A DNA stretch of 64,000 nt from Halorientalis salina. Lineage in GTDB: Archaea; Halobacteriota; Halobacteria; Halobacteriales; Haloarculaceae. A program made the translations under genes and the position numbers. This document shows positions 46,426-55,107 of the stretch, piece by piece (the first letter of the stretch is position 1; the number at the start of each line of letters is the position of its first letter). The DNA lies in the NCBI RefSeq assembly GCF_005049285.1, contig NZ_SOSC01000001.1, positions 372,001 to 436,000 of the forward strand. The letters are read 5' to 3'. The notes below the pieces were generated by a model, which was not told the origin of the DNA, did not search any database, and was given only the letters and a program-made list of their open reading frames with translations.

Positions 46426-48191
46426 GTACGCCAACTGAATCCATATTGAACATCGGACGGACAGACGATGAGACCGCGTTACCAGCCGAATCGTTCATCG
46501 TGAAGTACCCGACAGTGGCCCGCGTCGTGCGGGTCTGTTTCGCCTACGCCTTCGTCGCACTGGCCGTCGGTGGCCTCTTCGGCGTGATCCAGGCGCTTCA
46601 CCGGACGAACGTCATCCGGGTCATCGACTCGGCCGATTACTACACGCTGTTGACGGCCCACGGTGTCTTCCTCGCCATCGTGTTCACCATCTTCTTCCTC
46701 GCGGGCGTGTTCGCGTGGGCGAACACGCGGAGCCTCGAACGGCCCCCGCTCAATCCACGGTTCACGTGGCTCTGGGTCGGCACGATGTCGGCCGGGACGC
46801 TGCTTTCCGGCGGGAGCATTCTCGCAGGGCTGGTGGCCGAGATCGACGTCAGCGCGGACGTGCTCTTTACGTTCTACGCGCCGCTCCAGGCCCATCCCCT
46901 CTTTTACATCGGGCTGGCGCTGTTCGTGGTCGGCACGTGGCTCGCCGGCATCGACTGGTTCCGCCAGTACCTCGACTGGCGGGCCGACAACCCCGACGAG
47001 CGCATCCCGCTCCAGTCGTTCATGGTGTTGACGACGATGCTGATGTGGTACCTCTCGACGCTGGGGGTCGCCATCGAGGTGGTCGTCTTCCTCATCCCGT
47101 GGTCGCTCGGACTGATGCCGGCCCCGACGCCGCTGTTGACCCGGACGCTGTTCTGGTTCTTCGGCCACCCGGTCGTCTACTTCTGGCTGATGCCGGCGTA
47201 CCTGATGTGGTACACCGTCCTGCCGAAACTCTCGGGCGGCCGGCTGTTCAGCGACCCGCTCGCTCGCGTCGTGTTCGTCCTCTTCCTCCTGCTTTCGACG
47301 CCGGTCGGGATCCACCACCAGTACCTGGACCCCGGGATCGCGGAGGGGTTCAAGTTCATCGCGATGACGAACACGATGTTCCTGCTGCTCCCGTCGCTGC
47401 TGACAGCGTTCACCGTCGTCGCGAGCGTCGAACACGGCGCACGTCAGAACGGCGGCGAGGGATACTTCGGCTGGTTGACAGCGCTTCCGTGGCGTGATCC
47501 GGCATTCACCGGAATGATGCTCGCCGGCCTGATGTTCGCCGCCGGCGGGTTCTCCGGGATGGTCAACGCAGGGATGAACATCAACTACCTGGTCCACAAC
47601 ACCATCTGGGTGCCGGGCCACTTCCACCTCACCGTCGGGACGGCCGTCGCGCTGACGTTCATGGCAGCGGCTTACTGGCTCGTCCCGCGAGTCACCGGTC
47701 GGGCCCTCTACAGCCGACCGATCGGCCTGTTCCAGGTCGTGCTCTGGTTCATCGGCATGACGTTCATGTCCGCCGCGATGCACCGGGGCGGCCTCGCAGG
47801 CATCCCGCGCCGAACGGCCGAACCGGAGTACTCGAAGTTCACGTTCGAGGCCGTCGTCGGTACCATCAGTAGCCTGCGGCTCCAGATCGCCTTCGGCGGC
47901 GTGTTGCTGTTCGTCTCGCTCGTGATCTTCCTCGCGAACATCGCACTCACCGCCGCGAACAACGAGCCTGCCACGGGCCTCAAGACTGACCTGCCGCCGG
48001 CGCTGTCCGGCCCCGAGCAGTCACCGCAGGTGCTCGACGAACTGAAGCTGTGGGCGATCATCGCCATCGTCCTGGTGATCCTGGCCTACAGCCTGCCGCT
48101 GTGGAGTATCATAAACGGTGCCGGCTTCTATCAGGACGGCATCACCGCCTCACCGCAGGTGGTCCAGCCGGTTCTGGAGGTGCTGATATGA
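46422..48191 (+). CDS. cbaA: Cytochrome ba3 oxidase subunit I (B-type heme-copper oxidase)
   Basis: The protein has 589 residues and about 13 membrane helices. LLTAHGVFLAIVFTIFF holds a heme ligand His. LFWFFGHPVVYFWLMPAYLMWY holds CuB His and cross-linked Tyr without the Glu of A-type enzymes, a B-type mark. STPVGIHHQYLDPGI holds the CuB His pair, and VHNTIWVPGHFHLTVGTAVALTFM holds the heme ligands. It reduces O2 to water with a single proton channel; B-type enzymes have high oxygen affinity. It belongs to the operon cbaD-cbaB-cbaA-small subunit with overlapping stops and starts. Confidence 0.96.
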   Translation: MSTPTESILNIGRTDDETALPAESFIVKYPTVARVVRVCFAYAFVALAVGGLFGVIQALHRTNVIRVIDSADYYTLLTAHGVFLAIVFTIFFLAGVFAWANTRSLERPPLNPRFTWLWVGTMSAGTLLSGGSILAGLVAEIDVSADVLFTFYAPLQAHPLFYIGLALFVVGTWLAGIDWFRQYLDWRADNPDERIPLQSFMVLTTMLMWYLSTLGVAIEVVVFLIPWSLGLMPAPTPLLTRTLFWFFGHPVVYFWLMPAYLMWYTVLPKLSGGRLFSDPLARVVFVLFLLLSTPVGIHHQYLDPGIAEGFKFIAMTNTMFLLLPSLLTAFTVVASVEHGARQNGGEGYFGWLTALPWRDPAFTGMMLAGLMFAAGGFSGMVNAGMNINYLVHNTIWVPGHFHLTVGTAVALTFMAAAYWLVPRVTGRALYSRPIGLFQVVLWFIGMTFMSAAMHRGGLAGIPRRTAEPEYSKFTFEAVVGTISSLRLQIAFGGVLLFVSLVIFLANIALTAANNEPATGLKTDLPPALSGPEQSPQVLDELKLWAIIAIVLVILAYSLPLWSIINGAGFYQDGITASPQVVQPVLEVLI

Positions 48192-48391
48192 GCCGTCTGT
48201 CGCCAGCTGCTCTGTTGCTGATCGGGGCCGCGCTCGTCCCGATTGCCATCGAGTTCCCGGTCATCCTGACGTTCGTGGGCATCCGGAACTTCTCGTTCGG
48301 GCTCTCGTTTGCCCTGTTCGGCCTCGTGTTCCTCGCCATCCTCGTGTGGTCCGAAGTCGCTGATGTGATCGGCTCCTCGGCGGGGTCCTGA
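48188..48391 (+). CDS. Small membrane subunit of the ba3 operon
   Basis: The protein has 67 residues. The ATG at 48188 overlaps the cbaA stop as ATGA, which shows translational coupling. It has two membrane helices (ALLLIGAALVPIAIEFPVILTF and FGLSFALFGLVFLAILVWSEVA). It occupies the 3' end of the operon, like the extra small subunits of the Natronomonas four-subunit ba3 complex. The function is unknown. Confidence 0.75.
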   Translation: MSRLSPAALLLIGAALVPIAIEFPVILTFVGIRNFSFGLSFALFGLVFLAILVWSEVADVIGSSAGS

Positions 48392-48678
48392 GGCCCGCGA
48401 CACACCACCGTTTTCGCAGTTCGTTTCTGTACTGACCGACGGTTTCGGAGCCACGGGCAACTCGAACGGGCCGCTATCTTGTTTCAGCTCCGGGCACCGT
48501 TCTCGTATTCACGGGCGTCAAACCGACATCCTCCGATACGTTCGGTCGTCCGAAAACTGGCGATCATCGAGTGTCCGAGACTCGGTGGTTCGCGAACGAC
48601 GTGTTCAAAAGGAGGGTGCTCGTGAGACTATCGGCACTGGCCTGTTCGACGTCCGTCCCGAAAATCGACGTCCTGTTC

Positions 48679-48915
48679 TCAGGTGCGACGGCGATACTCG
48701 CGCTCGAAGAGACCGCGAACGCCCGAACTGGCGTACAGAATGGTGACGGCGAGACCGACGAACACCGCGCCACCGAACACGACGCCGTACGAGCCACTGA
48801 GCCCGGCCGGGCCGACGGTCGCGTACGCGGCCAGTCCCAGCAACGCGAGTGCCACCACCGCGACGACTGCTCCGAGTACCACCACGATCTGTTCCGCTTT
48901 CGTCCGATAGGTCAT
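48679..48915 (-). CDS. Small conserved membrane protein
   Basis: The protein has 78 residues from the ATG at 48915 (MTYRTKAEQIVVVLGAVVAV); a GTG two codons upstream is also possible. It has two membrane helices with a glycine-rich loop, and the C-terminal basic end FEREYRRRT would stay in the cytoplasm. It lies alone between the ba3 operon and the carboxylase gene. No family is recognised. Confidence 0.65.
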   Translation of the reverse strand: MTYRTKAEQIVVVLGAVVAVVALALLGLAAYATVGPAGLSGSYGVVFGGAVFVGLAVTILYASSGVRGLFEREYRRRT

Positions 48916-48986
48916 GTTCACCCTGTGGTTGTAGGTCCCCCATCAAAACTGAGGGCGGGTATTCCCACGACGTGAAAACGCGCGGC

Positions 48987-50687
48987 TCAGAACAGTATCG
49001 TCCCGTGATGGCGGTCGCGCCGGGTGCGGCGCTTGTTCTCGAAGGCGGTCATGCGAGCGACGAGTTGCTGTCGGAGGTCGCCGGCGGGCAGGAGTTCGTC
49101 GACCTGCATGTTCGAGGCCTGCTTCCGGATGTCGATGTACTTCTGGAACTCCTCCTTGGCGCTGTCGATGAACGCCTCGCGCGTCTCGCCCTCCATGTCC
49201 TCCAGTTGGCCGCCGAACAGGGCGTGGACGGCGGCGTCCGGACCCATCACACTGATTTCCGCGCTCGGGAGCGCGAGCGTCGCGTCCGGGCCGAAAGAGG
49301 GCCCACACATCGCGTAGATGCCCGCGCCGTAGGCTTTGCGGGTGATGACGCAGAACTTCGGGACCTGCGCGTTCGAGGTGGCGTAGATGAACTTCCGACC
49401 GCGCTGGAGGATGCCCTCCTTCTCGACTTTCGAGCCGACCATGAAGCCCGGCGTGTCACAGAGGTAGACCAGCGGGATCTCGTAGGCGTCGCAGATCCAG
49501 ACGAACTCTGCGGCTTTCTCCGCGGAGTCGGGGAAGATCGCCCCGGAAACGTGGTCGGGCTGGTTGGCGACGACTCCCACTGGTTTGCCGTTCAGGCGGG
49601 CGAAGCCGGTGACGATCTCGCGGGCGAAGTCGGGTTTGATCTCGAAGAAGGACTCCCGGTCGAAGACTCGATCGATGACCTCGTGGACGTCGTACGCCTC
49701 GTTGGGTTCGTCCGGGATGACCTGATCGAGGCCCTTCGGGTTCTTGACCGGCGGTTTCGGCTCGCGCGTCGGGTTCGACGCGTCGTATTTCTGGGGGAGA
49801 AAGGAGAGCAGATGTTTGACGGCTTCGACGGCCGACTCCTCGTCGGGGACCACCAGGTCGGCGCTCCCGCTGTGTCTGGCGTGGACATCGGGACCGCCCA
49901 GCCCCTCCATGTCGATGGCCTCGCCGGTCATCGCCTCGACGATGCGGGGCGAAGCGATGGCCATGCCCGAGATGTCGTCGACCATGATGAGGAAGTCACA
50001 GAAGACCGGCGTGTACGCCGAGCCGGCGATGTCCGGGCCGTAGAGGACGCCGATCTGGGGCACCTGGCCTGAGTGGATGCACTGGTTGTAGAACATCTTC
50101 CCGCCGCGGTAGCGGTCCATGTGCGTGTCGCCCTCGTCGCGCTCCTCGGCGTTCAGACGCGCCCCCGTCGAGTCGATGAGCCTGACGATGGGTGCGCCCG
50201 CTTCGACGGCGCGCTCGGCCAGCCGGATCTCCTTTTCGACGCCCATCTGGCCCAGCGAGCCGGCCTTGACGGTGTAGTCGTTGGCCGTGAAAAACACCTG
50301 GCGGTCGTCGATGTTGCCGACGCCCGTGAGCAGGCCGTCGCCGGGGAGCTCGTCGTCGTCGGCGTACCGGGCGAAGGTTCCGTCCTCGTAGGCGATGTCG
50401 TCGAACAGCATCTCCAGGCGGTCCCTGACGAACAGTTTCCCGAGGTCCTCGATCTTCTCGTGGCCCCGCTCGGGACCGCCTTCGAGGATCGACTGGACGT
50501 CCTCCCGAATGCGCTCCTCTCGGTCCGTGACGACCGCGCCGCCTTCCGCCCAGTCGCCGTCGTCGGCGGAGACCCGTTCGCCGCCGTCGTCGACGATGTC
50601 GACCGGTTGGCCGAGGTGTTCGGCGACGGCCGTCGCGATGACGCGAGCGGTCTCCTCGTCGGCCTCGTCGTTCACGCGGATTTCCAC
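48987..50687 (-). CDS. Acyl-CoA carboxylase carboxyltransferase subunit (propionyl/methylmalonyl type) with N-terminal extension
   Basis: The protein has 566 residues and a GTG start with a perfect GGAGGTGA Shine-Dalgarno about 7 nt ahead. The carboxyltransferase core begins near residue 75 (GHEKIEDLGKLFVRDRLEMLFDD). It carries RLIDSTGARLNAEERDEG, MVDDISGMAIASPRIVEAMTGE, FVWICDAYEIPLVYLCDTPGFMVG and VITRKAYGAGIYAMCGPSFGPD. The 65-70 residues before the core (EADEETARVIATAVAEHLGQPV) resemble the small stand-alone haloarchaeal acc-operon/PccX protein and may be a fused copy. It moves carboxylate from biotin to acyl-CoA. The biotin carboxylase subunit is not in the window. Confidence 0.9.
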   Translation of the reverse strand: MEIRVNDEADEETARVIATAVAEHLGQPVDIVDDGGERVSADDGDWAEGGAVVTDREERIREDVQSILEGGPERGHEKIEDLGKLFVRDRLEMLFDDIAYEDGTFARYADDDELPGDGLLTGVGNIDDRQVFFTANDYTVKAGSLGQMGVEKEIRLAERAVEAGAPIVRLIDSTGARLNAEERDEGDTHMDRYRGGKMFYNQCIHSGQVPQIGVLYGPDIAGSAYTPVFCDFLIMVDDISGMAIASPRIVEAMTGEAIDMEGLGGPDVHARHSGSADLVVPDEESAVEAVKHLLSFLPQKYDASNPTREPKPPVKNPKGLDQVIPDEPNEAYDVHEVIDRVFDRESFFEIKPDFAREIVTGFARLNGKPVGVVANQPDHVSGAIFPDSAEKAAEFVWICDAYEIPLVYLCDTPGFMVGSKVEKEGILQRGRKFIYATSNAQVPKFCVITRKAYGAGIYAMCGPSFGPDATLALPSAEISVMGPDAAVHALFGGQLEDMEGETREAFIDSAKEEFQKYIDIRKQASNMQVDELLPAGDLRQQLVARMTAFENKRRTRRDRHHGTILF

Positions 50688-50914
50688 GCGCGGTCACCTC
50701 CGAACGGGTCGACAACTGCAACCGCGAAACTCGACAACAGTTTAAAATTGCCTCGAATATCCATGGTAGACACATTCACCCGTGGGTGATAAAACAACTG
50801 GGGTGCGGGGTATCGAGGGGTCGGGTGGAAGCGGATCGTCCGGCCGGTCGCGAGTGTCAGCGAGGTCGCAGTCGGGGCAGTGTTTTTTCCCGCTCATCGT
50901 GGAAGGAAGGACAA

Positions 50915-51334
50915 ATGAACCGGCCAGCCAGTGCGATTCTCGGGGGAGCGGTCGGAACGACGGTGATGTCGGTCATGCTCGCGATCATGGAGGTAGAGGC
51001 CAGGGGCGTGATGGGGTTGTTCGACGCCATCGCGCGGTTCGCGCGCGTCCCGGGGAACCAGTTCCTCGGGTTCGTCGTCTACGCCGTCGTCGGCGTGGTC
51101 GTCTGGCCGCTCCTCTTTCTCGGTCTCGAACGGTACGTCGGTCCCGAACGGGACTCGGCAGTCACGGGAATGGGGATGGGGCTGCTCCTCTGGTTCGGGT
51201 TCGCGGTCATCGGCCGGGGAGAGGTCGGCGGTGTCCTCCTCATGGTCTATCTCGTGTTCACTTTGCTCGCACATCTGGCCTACGGGTTCACACTCGGGGC
51301 CGTGTACGACCGGCTCTCGGAAGAGCCGACGTGA
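50915..51334 (+). CDS. Conserved membrane protein (DUF6789-like) beside cox genes
   Basis: The protein has 139 residues from the ATG at 50915 (MNRPASAILGGAVGTTVMSV), with GGAAGGA just before it. It has four membrane helices, with EVEARGVMGLFDAIARFARVPGN between the first two. It resembles a family often found next to haloarchaeal cytochrome oxidase genes. It starts 80 nt before the oxidase I-II gene on the same strand. The role is unknown; oxidase assembly is a positional guess. Confidence 0.75.
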   Translation: MNRPASAILGGAVGTTVMSVMLAIMEVEARGVMGLFDAIARFARVPGNQFLGFVVYAVVGVVVWPLLFLGLERYVGPERDSAVTGMGMGLLLWFGFAVIGRGEVGGVLLMVYLVFTLLAHLAYGFTLGAVYDRLSEEPT

Positions 51335-51414
51335 CGGGAAAGCCCGACTTACCCGTTCCGTTCCAGTATACCGGCCTCATACCAAAGTACTGAGCGTCCC
51401 GGGAGACACCAACG

Positions 51415-54054
51415 ATGACCGCTGGGTTGCTCGTCGGGGTGGCAGCGGTGGGTGGCGTCGGCGTCGTTTTCACGGCCGATCGTACCGACGAATCCGGCCC
51501 GACGAGCAGCGCCGCGAGCGAGGATTCGGCCCCGGACAGGGAGAAACCGAGCGGCCTCGTCCGGTGGTTCACGACGGTCGACCACAAGGACATCGGGCTG
51601 CTGTATCTGGCGTTCGGCACGTTCGCCGGTCTGTGGGGCGGCATGGACGCGATGATGATGCGGGCCGAACTCTGGACGACCGAGCCGTCGGTCTGGGGGC
51701 TCGACACCTACAACGCCCTGTTTACCACCCACGGGATCATGATGCTGTTTTTCTTCGCGGCCCCGGTGTTCGCGGGCATCGCCAACTACGTCCTCCCCTT
51801 GCTCATCGGGGCCGACGACATGGCGTACCCGCGGATCAACGCCATCGCGTTCTGGTTGCTCCCGCCCGCGCTCTTTCTGGTCCGGGCCGGCCTCATCACC
51901 GAGGTCGCGGGGAAGACGTTCCTGTTTACGGTCGGGCAACTCCCCCTGGGCGGGACGCCGTTCGTCGGCGTGCTGGATTTCGTCCAGAAACTACTCGCGT
52001 TAGAGCCGCCAACGACAGGCTGGACGCTGTACGCGCCGCTGTCGATTCAGCAACCGAACGAGCAGATCGACCTGCTCTTGCTGGGGCTGCATCTCAGTGG
52101 CATCTCGACCACGATGGGAGCGATCAACTTCATCGCGACCATCTTCACGGAGCGCGCCGAGGGAGTGTCCTGGGCCAACCTGGACCTGTTCTCCTGGAAC
52201 ATGCTAACCCAGTCGGGTATCATCCTGTTCGCGTTCCCGGTGCTCGGGAGCACGCTCATCATGTTGCTGCTTGACCGCAACTTCGGGACGACCTTCTTCG
52301 TCGCCGACGGCGGCGGCCCGATCCTCTACCAGCACCTCTTCTGGTTTTTCGGCCACCCCGAGGTGTACATCCTCGCGCTGCCGGCCCTGGGGCTGGTGAG
52401 TCTCATCCTCCCGAAGTTCGCGGGACGGCGACTCTTCGGCTACCGGTTCGTCGTCTACTCGACGCTGGCCATCGGCGTCCTCTCCTTCGGCGTCTGGGCC
52501 CACCACATGTTCGCGACCGGGATCGACCCCCGCATCCGCATGAGTTTCATGGTCGTCTCCATCGCCATCGCCGTCCCCTCGGCGATCAAGACGTTCAACT
52601 GGCTGACGACGATGTGGAACGGCCGGATTCGACTCCGGGCACCCATGGTCTTCTGTATCACCGGCATCGCACTGTTCGTCGTCGGCGGCGTCACGGGCGT
52701 GTTCCTCGCCTCCGTCCCCTACGACATCGTCGTCCACGGCACCTACTACGTCGTCGCGCACTTCCATTTCATCATCGTGGGGATCATCCCGTTCGGGATG
52801 TTCGCGGCCAGTTACTACTGGTTCCCGCTGATCACGGGCCGGATGTACAGCCGGCCCCTGGCGCTGATACACGCCGTCCTGACGACCGTCGGCGTCTTCG
52901 TGACCTTTCTCCCGCTGTTCGTCGTCGGAGCCGAAGGGCTCCCGCGCCGGTCCGCGCTCTACCCCGAGCGGTTCCTCCCCCTCCAACAGGCGGCCACGGT
53001 CGGGGCCGTGCTGATCGGGCTCAGCGCCGTAGTCTGGCTGTTCAACATGTTGCAGTCCTACCGTGTCGGCACGCCGGTCGAGGACGGCGACCCCTGGGAC
53101 CTGGGCGCGACCGGCCAGTACACCAGGGAGTGGACAGACCTCCGAGACCGACTGGACGGCGATAAGGGACGGGGCGGAGACGCAGGCGATGGATCCGACG
53201 AGGGCGAAGTCTCACCCGGTACGAGCGACACACCGGGACACGAGGAGCGACCGTCAGAGCCGACGGTTCCGACGGCGGTCAGCGAGCGCGGCGGGATGAA
53301 ACTCGTCGGCGTCGTCTTCCTCGGCATCGTCGCCCTGGCGGCCGTCGGACAGGTCGGCCTGCCGCTCTCGCGGTTCGACTCGACGACCGAGACGCTGATC
53401 CGGACGCTCAACCGACAGCTACTGCTCGTCGCCGTCCCGCTCATCGTCTTCGTCGAGGCGGTCCTGGTGTACATCGTCTGGCGGTTCCGGAGGAAGGAAA
53501 CCCCCGTTCCGACCCCGGAGAACCGGAACCTCGAAATCGCGTGGACGATCGCGACGGCGTTCGTGCTCGTGTTCGTCGGCGTGATCTCCTATCAGGTGTT
53601 GGCCCACCCAGACGTGGCCTCGACGCCGGACACCGCCGAACCGGTGGGCGAGAACGTCACCGAGATCGAGGTCGTCTCCCATCAGTGGTACTACAGTGCC
53701 GGGTACGCCGACGCGAACGTCTCCGACGAACGGGCCGACGTGATCTACGTTCCGACCGACAGACCGGTCCGGTTCAGCGTGACCACGACGGACGTGATCC
53801 ACTCCTTCTACGTCCCGGACCTGGGTGTGAAACAGGACGCCATCCCCGGCCAGGAGAACCTGGTTCGGACGACCGTCACCGAACCGGGGAACTACACGCT
53901 CTACTGCGGCGAGTACTGCGGCGAGGGGCACGCGCGGATGAAAACGACAGTGCGCGCGCTACCGCCGGAGGAGTACCGCCAGCGCGTCGACCGGCTTCGC
54001 GGTCGGGCCGAGCGGAACCAGTCCGGCCTGCGGGTCGGACTCCCCGAGTCGTAA
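51415..54054 (+). CDS. Cytochrome c oxidase subunit I-subunit II fusion (A-type)
   Basis: The protein has 879 residues in one uninterrupted frame. Residues 45-560 are A-type subunit I: TTHGIMMLFFFAAPVFAG (heme His), LFWFFGHPEVYILALPALG (CuB His, Glu, Tyr), VWAHHMFATGIDPR (CuB His pair), VVHGTYYVVAHFHFIIVG (heme ligands). Residues 575-620 are a Gly/Asp/Ser-rich linker. Residues 625-879 are subunit II, with membrane helices and a cupredoxin domain: EVVSHQWYYSAGYADANV, DVIHSFYVPDLGVKQDAIPG and LYCGEYCGEGHARMKTTV (full CuA set). It is a terminal oxidase that pumps protons. I-III fusions are known; I-II in this order is unusual. Subunit III lies convergent just downstream. Confidence 0.93.
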   Translation: MTAGLLVGVAAVGGVGVVFTADRTDESGPTSSAASEDSAPDREKPSGLVRWFTTVDHKDIGLLYLAFGTFAGLWGGMDAMMMRAELWTTEPSVWGLDTYNALFTTHGIMMLFFFAAPVFAGIANYVLPLLIGADDMAYPRINAIAFWLLPPALFLVRAGLITEVAGKTFLFTVGQLPLGGTPFVGVLDFVQKLLALEPPTTGWTLYAPLSIQQPNEQIDLLLLGLHLSGISTTMGAINFIATIFTERAEGVSWANLDLFSWNMLTQSGIILFAFPVLGSTLIMLLLDRNFGTTFFVADGGGPILYQHLFWFFGHPEVYILALPALGLVSLILPKFAGRRLFGYRFVVYSTLAIGVLSFGVWAHHMFATGIDPRIRMSFMVVSIAIAVPSAIKTFNWLTTMWNGRIRLRAPMVFCITGIALFVVGGVTGVFLASVPYDIVVHGTYYVVAHFHFIIVGIIPFGMFAASYYWFPLITGRMYSRPLALIHAVLTTVGVFVTFLPLFVVGAEGLPRRSALYPERFLPLQQAATVGAVLIGLSAVVWLFNMLQSYRVGTPVEDGDPWDLGATGQYTREWTDLRDRLDGDKGRGGDAGDGSDEGEVSPGTSDTPGHEERPSEPTVPTAVSERGGMKLVGVVFLGIVALAAVGQVGLPLSRFDSTTETLIRTLNRQLLLVAVPLIVFVEAVLVYIVWRFRRKETPVPTPENRNLEIAWTIATAFVLVFVGVISYQVLAHPDVASTPDTAEPVGENVTEIEVVSHQWYYSAGYADANVSDERADVIYVPTDRPVRFSVTTTDVIHSFYVPDLGVKQDAIPGQENLVRTTVTEPGNYTLYCGEYCGEGHARMKTTVRALPPEEYRQRVDRLRGRAERNQSGLRVGLPES

Positions 54055-54072
54055 CCGGCGAGGTCGAGTTCG

Positions 54073-54921
54073 TCAGTCGACCGCCGCGCCGACGTACAGG
54101 GAGACGACCAGGAACACCCACACCACGTCGACGAAGTGCCAGTACATTGCAGCGACCGTCACGGAGGCGTCCCGCTCCGGAGAATACTGACCGGCAACGG
54201 ATCGGAGCAGGACGATGCCGATGATCACCAGCCCGAGCGCGACGTGCATCCCGTGGAGCCCGGTCAGCCCGTAGAACGCGCTGAAGTAGATACCGCTCCC
54301 CAGCGTGAAGCCCTCCCTGACGACGAACTCGTAGTACTCGACGAGTTGGCCACCCAGGAACACCGTTCCAAGCAACTGGGTTACCGCGAGCCAGCGGACG
54401 TACCGCTTGCGGTCACCGCCGCGCAGACGGAGGTGTGCGAGGTGCATCGTGACGCTGCTCGTCACCAGGATGACGGTGTTGAAGAGGACGAGCGAGGTGA
54501 GCAGGTGCGGGAGTTCGCCCGGCGGCCACGTCCCGTATCGTACCCAGAAGTAGTAGGCGAACCCAGCGCCGAACGTCCCCAGATCGGTCGCGAGGAAGAG
54601 CACCATTCCCCAGCGATACTTTGCGTCGTCGCCGGTCGCACGCGACCAGTAGTGATGGACGAAGGCGTGGTAGGTCCAGCCGTAGAGGCCGATCAGAAAG
54701 AGCCCGGTCCCGAGGACGAACACGAACGGGCCGAAGATAGGTGCAAAAAGCGGTTCCTGGCCGAACGCGAGGACGAACAGCCCGGCCCCGGCGTACATCC
54801 CGACTGCGCCGACGGTGGTGACGATGGGCCACCAACTGGCCTCGCCGAATCCCTTGGGCCAGTCCTCGACGGCCGGGAGGTGATGGCTGGACTCGTCGGT
54901 CTCGGACTCTGGCGAACCCAT
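54073..54921 (-). CDS. Cytochrome c oxidase subunit III
   Basis: The protein has 282 residues and seven membrane helices. Subunit III marks: YAYYFWVRYGTWPPGELPHLL-like segment in outline, LVLFNTVILVTSSVTMHLAHLRLRGG, LVEYYEFVVREGFTLGSGIYFSAFYGLTGLHGMHVALGLVII in outline, then MYWHFVDVVWVFLVVSLY at the C-terminus, the most conserved part of the family. It stabilises subunit I and guides oxygen and protons. It converges with the I-II fusion gene with a gap of 18 nt, so the three oxidase parts come from two transcripts. Confidence 0.94.
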   Translation of the reverse strand: MGSPESETDESSHHLPAVEDWPKGFGEASWWPIVTTVGAVGMYAGAGLFVLAFGQEPLFAPIFGPFVFVLGTGLFLIGLYGWTYHAFVHHYWSRATGDDAKYRWGMVLFLATDLGTFGAGFAYYFWVRYGTWPPGELPHLLTSLVLFNTVILVTSSVTMHLAHLRLRGGDRKRYVRWLAVTQLLGTVFLGGQLVEYYEFVVREGFTLGSGIYFSAFYGLTGLHGMHVALGLVIIGIVLLRSVAGQYSPERDASVTVAAMYWHFVDVVWVFLVVSLYVGAAVD

Positions 54922-55107
54922 GTGCCACCGTTGGCCGGCCAGTCGCTAAACGCCACTGTCCCACTGTCCGTTGTCAGGACGGGACGCTGTCACGAGTTTG
55001 GAGGTCTGTCGAAGAGAAACCGATCCGGATCTGTGCGACGGTATGAAGTGAAATCGACCCTCAGATCGCAGCAACTCATTTGCCGACACGGGATAACAAC
55101 ACGGGTG

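Noticed and set aside
53050-53300. Frameshift or stop separating oxidase subunits I and II
   Set aside because: The frame reads through without a stop, and the linker composition is typical of haloarchaeal tethers. I treat the fusion as real.
54136-55107. Long N-terminal extension of the nuclease-like gene
   Set aside because: It is antisense to cytochrome oxidase subunit III and lacks coding character. The ATG at 55108 gives a protein of sensible domain layout.
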